Assembly (NCBI RefSeq): GCF_037152535.1
Contig: NZ_JBBCMA010000006.1
Span: 1-64,000 of the forward strand
Origin: Leclercia sp. AS011
GTDB taxonomy: Bacteria > Pseudomonadota > Gammaproteobacteria > Enterobacterales > Enterobacteriaceae
Length of the DNA stretch: 64,000 bases
Direction: 5' to 3'
The notes beneath the pieces were generated by a model. It was given only the letters and a program-made list of their open reading frames with translations. It ran no database searches and was not told the DNA's origin. The position numbers were made by a program, and so were the translations under genes. Shown here piece by piece: positions 57,801 through 64,000 of this stretch; position 1 is the stretch's first letter, and each line of letters starts with the position of its first letter.

Positions 57801-58184
57801 AACTGGTCGCTGTCGGACTCCGTGACGCGTGTGGTACTGACCGTACCGGCCCCGTCGGATGCCAACAGTGAAGAGGTGACGCAGATCCTCTATACGGCGG
57901 CCGAGCGCTGCTCGCTGGTGATCAGCACGCCAGAGCCGGAAGTGTTCCTGGTGGATTTACAGCAGGGGATCCAGATTTTCGAGCTGCGTATCTACGCGGC
58001 CGAGATGGGCCACCGCATGCCGCTGCGCCATGAGATCCACCAGCTGATTCTGGCGGGCTTCCGTGAACACGGTATCGATCTGCCGTTCCCACCGTTCCAG
58101 ATGCGTCTGGAAAGCCTGGACGGACGTAAGACGGGAAGAACCCTGACGTCGGGCGCGAAGAAACGTCCGGCGGGGAGTTTGTAA
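54861..58184 (+). CDS. mscM: miniconductance mechanosensitive channel MscM
   Basis: Large MscS-family channel (YjeP) of 1107 residues, equal to E. coli. A signal peptide (to about residue 20) and a long Gln/Glu/Arg-rich coiled-coil periplasmic domain (about 25-470) precede about 11 TM helices and the MscS core (about 880-1075). The core has GVGLGFGLQEIFANFISGLIIL-type pore lining near residue 915 and KPIRIGDTVTI in the beta domain. It opens on hypo-osmotic shock. The start codon is GTG. It is cotranscribed with psd. Confidence 0.97.
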   Translation: MRLIITLLMAWCLSTGAYAATAPDSKQISQELEQAKAAKPAQPETVEALEAALNALEERKGSLERATQYQQVIDNFPKLSQTLRAQLNDLREEPRQVPAGMTSDTLNQEILQVSSQLLEKTRQAQQEQERARDIADSLNQLPQQQTDARRQLNEVERRAGAQTGNTSLSQAQNLGIQAESARLKALVDELELAQLSANNRQELARMRSELAKKQGEQLDAYLQALRNQLNSQRQREAERALESTELLAENSENLPTGIVEQFKVNRELSAALNQQAQRMDLVASQQRQATNQTLQVRQALNTLREQSQWLGSSNLLGEALRAQVARLPEMPKPQQLDTEMAQLRVQRLRFEDLLNKQPQLRQIHQPDGKPLTAEQNRILEAQLRTQRELLNSLLQGGDTLLLELTKLKVSNSQLEDALKEVNEATHRYLFWTSDVRPISFSWPIDIVQDLRRLISLDTFSQLGKASVMMLTNKETIFPLLGALILVGFSIYSRRHFTRFLDRSSARVGKVTQDHFWLTLRTVFWSILVASPLPVLWMTLGYGLREAWPYPLAVAIGAGVTATVPLLWVVMICATFARPNGLFVAHFGWPRNRVARAMRYYLMSIGLIVPLIMALIMFDNLNDREFSGSLGRLCFILICGALAIVTLSLKKAGIPLYLDKEGSGDNMVNHMLWNLLLSAPLAAILAAAVGYLATAQALLARLETSVAIWFLLLVVYHVIRRWMLIQRRRLAFDRAKNRRAEILAQRARGEEEPAHMLSTEGVVDVDETELDLDAISTQSLRLVRSILMLVALLSVIVLWSEIHSAFGFLENITLWDVTSTVQGVESLEPITLGAVLIAILVFIITTQLIRNFPALLELALLQHLDLTPGTGYAITTITKYLLMLFGGLVGFSMIGIEWSKLQWLVAALGVGLGFGLQEIFANFISGLIILFEKPIRIGDTVTIRDLTGSITKINTRATTISDWDRKEIIVPNKAFITEQFINWSLSDSVTRVVLTVPAPSDANSEEVTQILYTAAERCSLVISTPEPEVFLVDLQQGIQIFELRIYAAEMGHRMPLRHEIHQLILAGFREHGIDLPFPPFQMRLESLDGRKTGRTLTSGAKKRPAGSL

Positions 58185-58192
58185 GCCTGCAT

Positions 58193-58260
58193 GCCGGGCG
58201 GCGTTTCGCTTACACCGGCCTGCTGTTTCCCAGGCCGGGTACGCGCAGCGCCACCCGGCA
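58193..58260. repeat. REP pair (BIME)
   Basis: GCCGGGCGGCGTTTCGC and a partner ending GCGCCACCCGGCA sit between the convergent mscM and epmA stops. Same class as the copies at 2691 and 22753. In E. coli yjeM lies at this junction; here only the repeat does. Confidence 0.8.
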
Positions 58261-58265
58261 AACCC

Positions 58266-59243
58266 TTAAGCGCGATCTACGGTAAACGCAATCACATCAC
58301 CCAGCTGTTCGGCGCCCAGCGCCAGCATCACCAGACGATCCACCCCTAACGCCACGCCGGAGCAGTCCGGCAAGCCGGCTTTTAATGCGCCCAGCAGATT
58401 GTGGTCGATAGGCTGCTGCGGCAGGCCGCGCGCGGCACGCTTGCGGTTATCCTGATCGAAACGCTGCTGCTGTTCACGGGCGTCGGTGAGCTCATGGAAA
58501 CCATTCGCCAGCTCAATGCCTTTAAAGTAAACCTCAAAACGCTCCGCCACGCGGTGATCTTCGGTGCTGATCTGCGCCAGTGACGCCTGGCTTGCAGGGA
58601 AGTGATAGACAAAGGTCGGGCGATCTTTGCCAATCTGTGGTTCAACGCCAAAGGTAAAGAGCAGCTGTAGCAGCGTGTCGCGATCTTCTTCGATATCGGC
58701 AACGTTGCTGAGATCGAGTTTTGCCGCCGCTTCGCGCAGCTGGGTCTTGTCCGCCGAGAGCGGATCAATCTCCAGATGGCGCTGGAAAGCCTGCTGATAC
58801 GAGAGGGTTTCAGCTTCCGGGCACTCCAGCACCTGCTGCAACAGATCGTCCACCTCATTCATCAGGCGATACATATCATAGTGCGGGCGATACCACTCCA
58901 GCATGGTGAATTCCGGGTTGTGATGACGCCCCATCTCTTCATTGCGGAAGCTGCGGCACAGCTGATACACCGGCCCGCATCCCGCCGCCAGCAGGCGCTT
59001 CATATGGTATTCCGGGCTGGTCATCAGGTAGAGATTCATCCCCTGGGAGTGGCCAGGGCCAACAAAACGGGTTTCAAACGGCACCAGATGAATATCCGTT
59101 ACCGTCGCCTGACTCATGCAGGGCGTTTCCACCTCCAGCACACCGCGGTCGGCAAAGAAGCGGCGGATCTCCGCCATAATTGCTGCGCGTTTTAACAGAT
59201 TGGGGATGGATGCGCTCGGCTGCCAGGTGGCCGTTTCGCTCAT
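58266..59243 (-). CDS. epmA: EF-P-lysine lysyltransferase EpmA
   Basis: Class II lysyl-tRNA-synthetase paralogue of 325 residues, lacking the anticodon-binding domain, that attaches (R)-beta-lysine to Lys34 of elongation factor P with EpmB and EpmC. Motif 2 [20 protein letters not shown] and motif 3 [12 protein letters not shown] are intact. The start MSETAT gives the E. coli length; the in-frame Met 24 bases upstream is not conserved. Divergent from frdABCD. Confidence 0.97.
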   Translation of the reverse strand: MSETATWQPSASIPNLLKRAAIMAEIRRFFADRGVLEVETPCMSQATVTDIHLVPFETRFVGPGHSQGMNLYLMTSPEYHMKRLLAAGCGPVYQLCRSFRNEEMGRHHNPEFTMLEWYRPHYDMYRLMNEVDDLLQQVLECPEAETLSYQQAFQRHLEIDPLSADKTQLREAAAKLDLSNVADIEEDRDTLLQLLFTFGVEPQIGKDRPTFVYHFPASQASLAQISTEDHRVAERFEVYFKGIELANGFHELTDAREQQQRFDQDNRKRAARGLPQQPIDHNLLGALKAGLPDCSGVALGVDRLVMLALGAEQLGDVIAFTVDRA

Positions 59244-59402
59244 GAGATTTTCTCCGATTTCAGACAAGGGGACGAAGTCTACTCGTAACCCATGGCGGAG
59301 ACAAATTTTGCACAGTCATTTGCCGGATTTCATAACTCCCAATAATTTCGTGACGTGATTCATCAATTACAATGATAAATCGAAGGAAAGAACTGCAAAA
59401 AA

Positions 59403-59444
59403 ATCGAACACGTCAAATTTCCCTCCCTTTCCTACGGCTATACT
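59403..59444 (+). promoter_or_regulatory. FNR-dependent frd promoter
   Basis: ATCGAACACGTCAA (59403-59416) fits the FNR pattern TTGAT-N4-ATCAA in seven of ten defined positions. TATACT (59439-59444) is the -10. With a start near 59451 the FNR site centres at -41.5, the standard activating position, and no good -35 is present. The E. coli frd promoter has nearly the same sequence. The rest of the 59244-59552 gap holds only the epmA upstream region and the frdA leader. Confidence 0.8.
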
Positions 59445-59552
59445 GCGTTACCCATAAAGGAGCAGTGGAATCGCTTTCGCATTTGCCCTCCCGGGCCGTG
59501 CACTACCTCAGGGTAGATGAGATGCGAAATATCAAAAATCTGGAGGAATGTC

Positions 59553-61343
59553 GTGCATACCTTTCAAGCCGATCTTGCCATTATTGGCGCAGGCGGAGCG
59601 GGATTACGCGCAGCAATTGCTGCAGCCCAGGCTAACCCAAACGCTAAAATTGCCCTGATTTCAAAAGTCTACCCGATGCGCAGCCACACGGTCGCCGCCG
59701 AGGGGGGATCCGCCGCCGTCGCGCAGGATCATGACAGCTTTGAATATCATTTTCACGACACCGTAGCCGGTGGCGACTGGCTTTGCGAACAGGATGTCGT
59801 TGATTACTTCGTACATCATTGTCCGACGGAGATGACCCAACTGGAGCAGTGGGGCTGCCCGTGGAGTCGCCGTGATGACGGCAGCGTCAACGTGCGTCGC
59901 TTCGGCGGCATGAAGATTGAGCGTACCTGGTTTGCCGCCGATAAGACCGGCTTCCATATGCTCCACACCCTGTTCCAGACCTCGCTGCAGTTCCCCCAGA
60001 TCCAACGCTTCGACGAACATTTTGTCCTCGACATTCTGGTTGATGACGGCCAGGCCCGCGGCCTGGTGGCGATGAACATGATGGAAGGCACGCTGGTCCA
60101 GATCCGCGCCAACGCCGTGGTGATGGCGACCGGCGGTGCCGGACGTGTTTATCGCTATAACACCAACGGCGGCATTGTGACTGGCGACGGGATGGGCATG
60201 GCGCTGCAGCACGGCGTTCCGCTGCGCGATATGGAGTTCGTCCAGTATCACCCGACCGGCCTGCCGGGTTCCGGCATCCTGATGACCGAAGGTTGCCGCG
60301 GTGAAGGCGGTATCCTGGTTAATAAAGATGGCTACCGCTATCTGCAGGATTACGGCATGGGCCCGGAAACCCCGCTGGGTGAGCCGAAGAACAAATATAT
60401 GGAGCTTGGCCCGCGCGATAAAGTCTCTCAGGCCTTCTGGCACGAGTGGCGCAAAGGCAACACCATCCCAACCCCGCGCGGCGATGTGGTCTATCTCGAC
60501 CTGCGCCACCTGGGCGAGAAGAAACTGCTGGAACGTCTGCCGTTCATCTGTGAACTGTCGAAAGCCTATGTTGGCGTCGACCCGGTTAAAGATCCGATCC
60601 CGGTACGCCCAACCGCGCACTACACCATGGGCGGGATCGAAACCGATCAGCAGTGCGAGACCCGTATCAAAGGCCTGTTTGCGGTGGGCGAATGCTCCTC
60701 CGTCGGCCTGCATGGCGCGAACCGCCTGGGCTCCAACTCTCTGGCCGAGCTGGTGGTGTTTGGCCGTCTGGCGGGGGAACAGGCCATGGCCCGCGCCGCC
60801 ACGGCCGGTGCCGCTAACGGTGCCGCGCTCGATGCGCAGGTGGCCGATGTCGAGCAGCGCCTGAAGAATCTGGTGAATCAGGAAGGCAGCGAGAACTGGG
60901 CGAAGATCCGCGATGAGATGGGGCTTTCTATGGAAGAGGGCTGCGGTATTTACCGCACGCCGGAGCTGATGCAGAAAACCATCGACAAACTGGCTGAGCT
61001 ACAGGAGCGCTTCAAACGCGTGCGGGTGACGGACACCTCCAGCGTCTTCAACACCGATCTGCTCTACACCATCGAGCTGGGCCACGGTCTGAACGTTGCC
61101 GAATGCATGGCGCACTCCGCCATGGCGCGTAAAGAGTCCCGCGGCGCGCATCAGCGTCTGGACGAAGGCTGCACGGAGCGTGACGACATCAACTTCCTCA
61201 AGCATACCCTCGCTTATCGCGACGCAGACGGTACTACCCGTCTGGACTACAGCGACGTGAAGATCACCACGCTGGCACCGGCGAAACGCGTTTACGGTGC
61301 AGAAGCGGAAGCAGCCGAGAAGAAGGAGACGACTAATGGCTGA
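59553..61343 (+). CDS. frdA: fumarate reductase flavoprotein subunit
   Basis: Catalytic subunit, 596 residues, reducing fumarate to succinate in anaerobic respiration. The N-terminal dinucleotide fold [12 protein letters not shown], the covalent-FAD histidine in [11 protein letters not shown] (near residue 45), the active-site HPTGLPGSG and [13 protein letters not shown] are intact. The start is GTG at 59553 with GGAGG upstream, as in E. coli; the frame open further upstream lacks a ribosome site. It overlaps frdB by 8 bases. Confidence 0.98.
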   Translation: MHTFQADLAIIGAGGAGLRAAIAAAQANPNAKIALISKVYPMRSHTVAAEGGSAAVAQDHDSFEYHFHDTVAGGDWLCEQDVVDYFVHHCPTEMTQLEQWGCPWSRRDDGSVNVRRFGGMKIERTWFAADKTGFHMLHTLFQTSLQFPQIQRFDEHFVLDILVDDGQARGLVAMNMMEGTLVQIRANAVVMATGGAGRVYRYNTNGGIVTGDGMGMALQHGVPLRDMEFVQYHPTGLPGSGILMTEGCRGEGGILVNKDGYRYLQDYGMGPETPLGEPKNKYMELGPRDKVSQAFWHEWRKGNTIPTPRGDVVYLDLRHLGEKKLLERLPFICELSKAYVGVDPVKDPIPVRPTAHYTMGGIETDQQCETRIKGLFAVGECSSVGLHGANRLGSNSLAELVVFGRLAGEQAMARAATAGAANGAALDAQVADVEQRLKNLVNQEGSENWAKIRDEMGLSMEEGCGIYRTPELMQKTIDKLAELQERFKRVRVTDTSSVFNTDLLYTIELGHGLNVAECMAHSAMARKESRGAHQRLDEGCTERDDINFLKHTLAYRDADGTTRLDYSDVKITTLAPAKRVYGAEAEAAEKKETTNG

Positions 61344-62070
61344 GATGCAAACTATGAAAGTTGAAGTGGTGCGCTACAACCCGGAAGTGGACAGCGCACC
61401 GCACAGCACTTTCTATGAAGTCCCTTACGATGAGCAAACCTCTCTGCTGGATGCGCTGGGCTACATCAAAGACAACCTGGCACCGGACCTGAGCTACCGC
61501 TGGTCCTGCCGCATGGCGATTTGCGGCTCCTGCGGGATGATGGTCAACAAGGTGCCGAAGCTGGCCTGTAAAACCTTCCTGCGCGAGTACCCGAAAGGGA
61601 TGAAGGTCGAAGCCCTGGCTAACTTCCCGATCGAGCGCGATCTGGTGGTCGACATGACCCACTTTATCGAAAGCCTGGAAGCCATTAAGCCGTACATCAT
61701 TGGTAATCCGCGTACGCCGGATCAGGGGCCGAACAAGCAGACCCCGGCGCAGATGGCCAAATATCACCAGTTCTCCGGCTGCATTAACTGTGGTCTGTGC
61801 TATGCCGCCTGCCCGCAGTTTGGCCTGAATCCGGAGTTTATCGGCCCGGCCGCGATTACCCTGGCGCACCGCTATAACGAAGACAGCCGCGATCGGGGTA
61901 AGAAAGAACGTATGGCGCAGCTGAACGGCCAGAACGGCGTCTGGACCTGTACCTTTGTCGGCTACTGCTCGGAAGTATGTCCGAAGCATGTCGACCCGGC
62001 CGCTGCGATCCAACAGGGCAAAGTAGAAAGCTCGAAAGACTTTCTTATCGCCACCCTGAAACCACGCTAA
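61336..62070 (+). CDS. frdB: fumarate reductase iron-sulfur subunit
   Basis: Electron-transfer subunit of 244 residues. The [2Fe-2S] cysteines lie in [12 protein letters not shown] and LACKTF, the [4Fe-4S] ones in [12 protein letters not shown], and the [3Fe-4S] ones in [14 protein letters not shown]. It links menaquinol oxidation in FrdCD to FrdA. The ATG lies inside the end of frdA. Confidence 0.98.
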   Translation: MAEMQTMKVEVVRYNPEVDSAPHSTFYEVPYDEQTSLLDALGYIKDNLAPDLSYRWSCRMAICGSCGMMVNKVPKLACKTFLREYPKGMKVEALANFPIERDLVVDMTHFIESLEAIKPYIIGNPRTPDQGPNKQTPAQMAKYHQFSGCINCGLCYAACPQFGLNPEFIGPAAITLAHRYNEDSRDRGKKERMAQLNGQNGVWTCTFVGYCSEVCPKHVDPAAAIQQGKVESSKDFLIATLKPR

Positions 62071-62080
62071 GGAGTGCATG

Positions 62081-62476
62081 ATGACGACTAAACGCAAAGC
62101 CTATGTACGGCCAATGCCGTCCACCTGGTGGAAAAATCTGCCGTTTTATCGCTTCTATATGCTGCGTGAAGGCACGGCAGTGCCTGCAGTGTGGTTCAGC
62201 ATCGAACTGATGTACGGCCTGTTTGCCCTTAAGCATGGTCCGGAAAGCTGGGCCGGGTTTGTTGGGTTCCTGCAAAACCCCATTGTGGTGATCCTGAATA
62301 TCATCGTGCTGGCAGCAGCGCTGTTGCATACCAAAACCTGGTTTGAACTGGCGCCGAAAGCGGCAAATATTATCGTCAAAAACGAAAAGCTGGGGCCGGA
62401 GCCAATCATCAAAGGGCTCTGGGTGGTAACTGCGGTCGTGACCGTGGTCATTCTTGGCGTAGCCCTGTTCTGGTAA
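62081..62476 (+). CDS. frdC: fumarate reductase membrane anchor subunit C
   Basis: Membrane anchor of 131 residues with three TM helices, starting [11 protein letters not shown]. It anchors FrdAB and binds menaquinone with Frd[19 protein letters not shown] and the conserved [12 protein letters not shown] are recognisable. A second ATG directly upstream (62078) is possible. 10 bases separate it from frdB. Confidence 0.98.
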   Translation: MTTKRKAYVRPMPSTWWKNLPFYRFYMLREGTAVPAVWFSIELMYGLFALKHGPESWAGFVGFLQNPIVVILNIIVLAAALLHTKTWFELAPKAANIIVKNEKLGPEPIIKGLWVVTAVVTVVILGVALFW

Positions 62477-62486
62477 GGAGACCACT

Positions 62487-62846
62487 GTGATTAATCCAAA
62501 TCCAAAACGTTCTGACGAGCCCGTCTTCTGGGGACTCTTTGGGGCAGGCGGCATGTGGTGCGCCATTATCGCACCGGTCATTATTCTGCTGGTGGGCATT
62601 ATGCTGCCGCTGGGGCTCTATCCCGGCGATGCGCTGAGCTATGAGCGGGTCCTGGCCTTTGCCCACAGCTTTATTGGTCGGGCCTTCATCTTCCTGATGA
62701 TTGTTCTGCCGCTGTGGTGCGGTCTGCACCGTATTCATCACGCTATGCATGACCTGAAGATCCACGTCCCTAACGGGAAATGGGTGTTCTACGGACTGGC
62801 GGCGATTCTGAGCGTAGTCACGCTGGTTGCCGTCGTCTTTATGTGA
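62487..62846 (+). CDS. frdD: fumarate reductase membrane anchor subunit D
   Basis: Membrane anchor of 119 residues with three TM helices; start [19 protein letters not shown] from a GTG codon with AAGGAG upstream, the same as in E. coli. [14 protein letters not shown] is the conserved cytoplasmic loop. Last gene of frdABCD. In E. coli ampC follows; here blc follows after 85 bases. Confidence 0.98.
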   Translation: MINPNPKRSDEPVFWGLFGAGGMWCAIIAPVIILLVGIMLPLGLYPGDALSYERVLAFAHSFIGRAFIFLMIVLPLWCGLHRIHHAMHDLKIHVPNGKWVFYGLAAILSVVTLVAVVFM

Positions 62847-62854
62847 TCTGCCCC

Positions 62855-62880
62855 GCTCTCCCGCCAGCCGGTGGGAGAGC
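62855..62880 (+). terminator. hairpin after frdD (weak terminator)
   Basis: GCTCTCCC and GGGAGAGC form an 8-bp stem with a 10-base loop, 9 bases past the frdD stop. No T-run follows (AAAATTCC instead), so it may stabilise the message more than end it. Confidence 0.45.
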
Positions 62881-62897
62881 AAAATTCCTGACAGGTT

Positions 62898-62904
62898 CTA
62901 CACT
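62898..62904 (+). promoter_or_regulatory. sigma-S-type -10 element of blc
   Basis: CTACACT followed by TAA, the RpoS-type extended -10, ends 27 bases before the blc ATG. E. coli blc is known to be expressed in stationary phase from an RpoS promoter. Confidence 0.6.
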
Positions 62905-62931
62905 TAACAAAAATCCTGTAAGGAAACGCCT

Positions 62932-63462
62932 ATGCGCATCCTGCCCGTCATCGCCGCCGTTGCCGCTGCATTTCTGGTTGTTGCCTGTAGTGCTCCTGTC
63001 CCTCCCCCGGGCGTGACCGTCGTTCGGCCCTTCAATGCCCAAAAATTCATGGGCAGCTGGTATGAAATCGCCCGTTTTGATCACCGCTTTGAACGCGCCC
63101 TGCAAAAGGTAACGGCGCACTACAGCCTGATGAGTGACGGCGGTATTCAGGTTATCAATCGGGGCTACAACCCTGAACGCGACATGTGGCAAAAAGTGAC
63201 GGGGAAAGCCTACTTTACCGGCGCGTCTGACACTGCAGCGCTGAAAGTCTCTTTCATCGGTCCGTTTTATGGCGGCTATAACGTGATTGCGCTGGATAAG
63301 GATTATCAGCATGCGCTGGTGTGCGGGCCCAATCGTGACTATCTGTGGATCCTCTCCCGCACACCAACCATTTCAGATGAAATGAAACAAAGGCTACTGG
63401 ATTCCGCCACCCGCCAGGGCTTTGATGTCAGCCAGCTGGTCTGGATTGAACAGCCCCATTAA
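62932..63462 (+). CDS. blc: outer-membrane lipoprotein Blc (bacterial lipocalin)
   Basis: Lipocalin of 176 residues. The lipoprotein signal (to about residue 19) ends in VVACS with lipidated Cys. The lipocalin motif [17 protein letters not shown] near residue 40 and the later [18 protein letters not shown] are characteristic. It binds lysophospholipids on the outer membrane and is induced under stress. It is convergent with gdx; the stop codons overlap by 4 bases. Confidence 0.97.
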   Translation: MRILPVIAAVAAAFLVVACSAPVPPPGVTVVRPFNAQKFMGSWYEIARFDHRFERALQKVTAHYSLMSDGGIQVINRGYNPERDMWQKVTGKAYFTGASDTAALKVSFIGPFYGGYNVIALDKDYQHALVCGPNRDYLWILSRTPTISDEMKQRLLDSATRQGFDVSQLVWIEQPH

Positions 63463-63776
63463 TGGGTGCTGAGCTTCAGCCCAATAATACCGGCGACTAT
63501 CAATGCGAGGCTGGCAATACGCGCCAGGCTCGCAGACTCCCCCAACAGTAAGATCCCGGTAATGGCTGCACCTACCGCGCCGATCCCCGTCCATACCGCA
63601 TACGCCGTCCCTACGGGCAGCGAACGCATAGCCCAGGAGAGCAGCACGATGCTCACGATCATGGCGGAAACGGTAATAATGCTGGGAGTGAGGCGCGTAA
63701 ACCCATGAGTATATTTCAGGCCAATGGCCCAAACCACTTCGAGTAAACCGGCAATAAAAAGAATAATCCAGGACAT
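63459..63776 (-). CDS. gdx: guanidinium exporter Gdx (SugE)
   Basis: Small multidrug-resistance-family membrane protein of 105 residues with four TM helices, working as an antiparallel dimer. The essential glutamate is in [19 protein letters not shown] near residue 13; [16 protein letters not shown] is the dimer-contact TM3. It exports guanidinium in exchange for protons. The guanidine-II riboswitch upstream confirms the subgroup. Confidence 0.97.
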   Translation of the reverse strand: MSWIILFIAGLLEVVWAIGLKYTHGFTRLTPSIITVSAMIVSIVLLSWAMRSLPVGTAYAVWTGIGAVGAAITGILLLGESASLARIASLALIVAGIIGLKLSTH

Positions 63777-63803
63777 AAAGGCTCCTTAACTTAAATAACA
63801 GTC

Positions 63804-63850
63804 TGGGGCCGTCCCCGATGAGAGAAGCGCTTACAGGTCGTCCCGTAAGG
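63804..63850 (-). ncRNA. guanidine-II (mini-ykkC) riboswitch
   Basis: On the minus strand two small hairpins with ACGR loops occur 28-75 bases before the gdx ATG. P1 is CTTAC-GG-ACGA-CC-GTAAG (63830-63849), and P2 is GGGG-ACGG-CCCC (63805-63816). Paired ACGR tetraloops with a short linker define the guanidine-II riboswitch, in which loop docking on guanidinium frees the ribosome site (AAGGAG near the gdx ATG). Confidence 0.93.
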
Positions 63851-64000
63851 CAGGTGAACTGCTTATTGTGAAGAGCATGAATTCATTTTTCAACGTGTTT
63901 GTTTCAGCCCGCACTTAAGCGATTGAAAGCAAGAAATAGACGTAATTAGCAGCGAAATTCCATCATTTATGACTCATCCGACTTCTTTATTATGGGGCAC
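63851..64000. other. window end, no gene recognised
   Basis: 150 AT-rich bases upstream of the gdx riboswitch. They should contain the gdx promoter, but none was clear enough to call. No coding frame or RNA was recognised up to the window end. Confidence 0.4.

Overview
The window is a chromosomal segment of a member of the Enterobacteriaceae. The gene set and order follow, in reverse orientation, the Escherichia coli stretch that runs from blc/frd through psd, mutL-hfq-hfl, purA-nsrR-rnr and the ula genes to rpsF-rplI, cycA and ytfE. Most proteins match the lengths of their E. coli counterparts to within a few residues. The E. coli backbone is broken at several points. There is no ampC between frdD and blc, no yjeT beside hflC, and no yjfI-to-yjfC block beside aidB. 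Extra chemoreceptor, transporter and sulfur-type gene blocks are present instead. This suggests an Enterobacter/Leclercia/Lelliottia-type genome; the genus cannot be fixed from the sequence alone.

Layout. 0.1-2.7 kb: a Tsr/Tar-class chemoreceptor with a sigma-28 promoter, divergent from ytfE, which has an NsrR operator. 2.7-9.2 kb: cycA, fklB, ytfB, an EamA-type exporter, the rpsF-priB-rpsR-rplI operon with an S6:S18-type leader, and yjfY. 9.2-16.7 kb: the complete L-ascorbate (ula) regulon, ulaABCDEF divergent from ulaG-ulaR, followed by yjfP. 16.8-22.8 kb: bsmA, yjfN, a second chemoreceptor with its own sigma-28-like promoter, aidB and an MHS-family transporter. 22.8-37.6 kb: rlmB, a ten-gene co-directional block, then rnr and nsrR. 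The block encodes a Dpp-type ABC transporter, an M20 amidohydrolase, a Tau/Ssu-type ABC transporter, an Asp/Glu-racemase-family enzyme and a D-cysteine desulfhydrase/L-cysteate lyase-family enzyme. In E. coli rnr and rlmB are neighbours, so the block is an insertion relative to that order. 37.7-50.1 kb: purA, a small double-glycine-leader bacteriocin-like gene, and the hflC-hflK-hflX-hfq-miaA-mutL-amiB-tsaE-nnr superoperon. 50.0-59.2 kb: queG, three tandem tRNA-Gly(GCC) genes, orn, rsgA, psd, mscM and epmA. 59.5-63.8 kb: frdABCD under an FNR-type promoter, blc, and gdx behind a guanidine-II riboswitch.

Two items stand out. The first is the 96-codon gene at 39433-39723. Its leader looks like those of class II microcins (Met-Lys-Glu-Leu-Thr, then a Val-Ser-Gly-Ala cleavage site), its product is Gly/Ala/Leu-rich, it has its own terminator, and a Fur-box-like core lies over its start codon. 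It occupies the yjeT position and has no visible immunity or export partner. The second is the ten-gene block between rnr and rlmB, which reads as a sulfur-compound or cysteate scavenging unit. Both functions are inferred from sequence features, not demonstrated.
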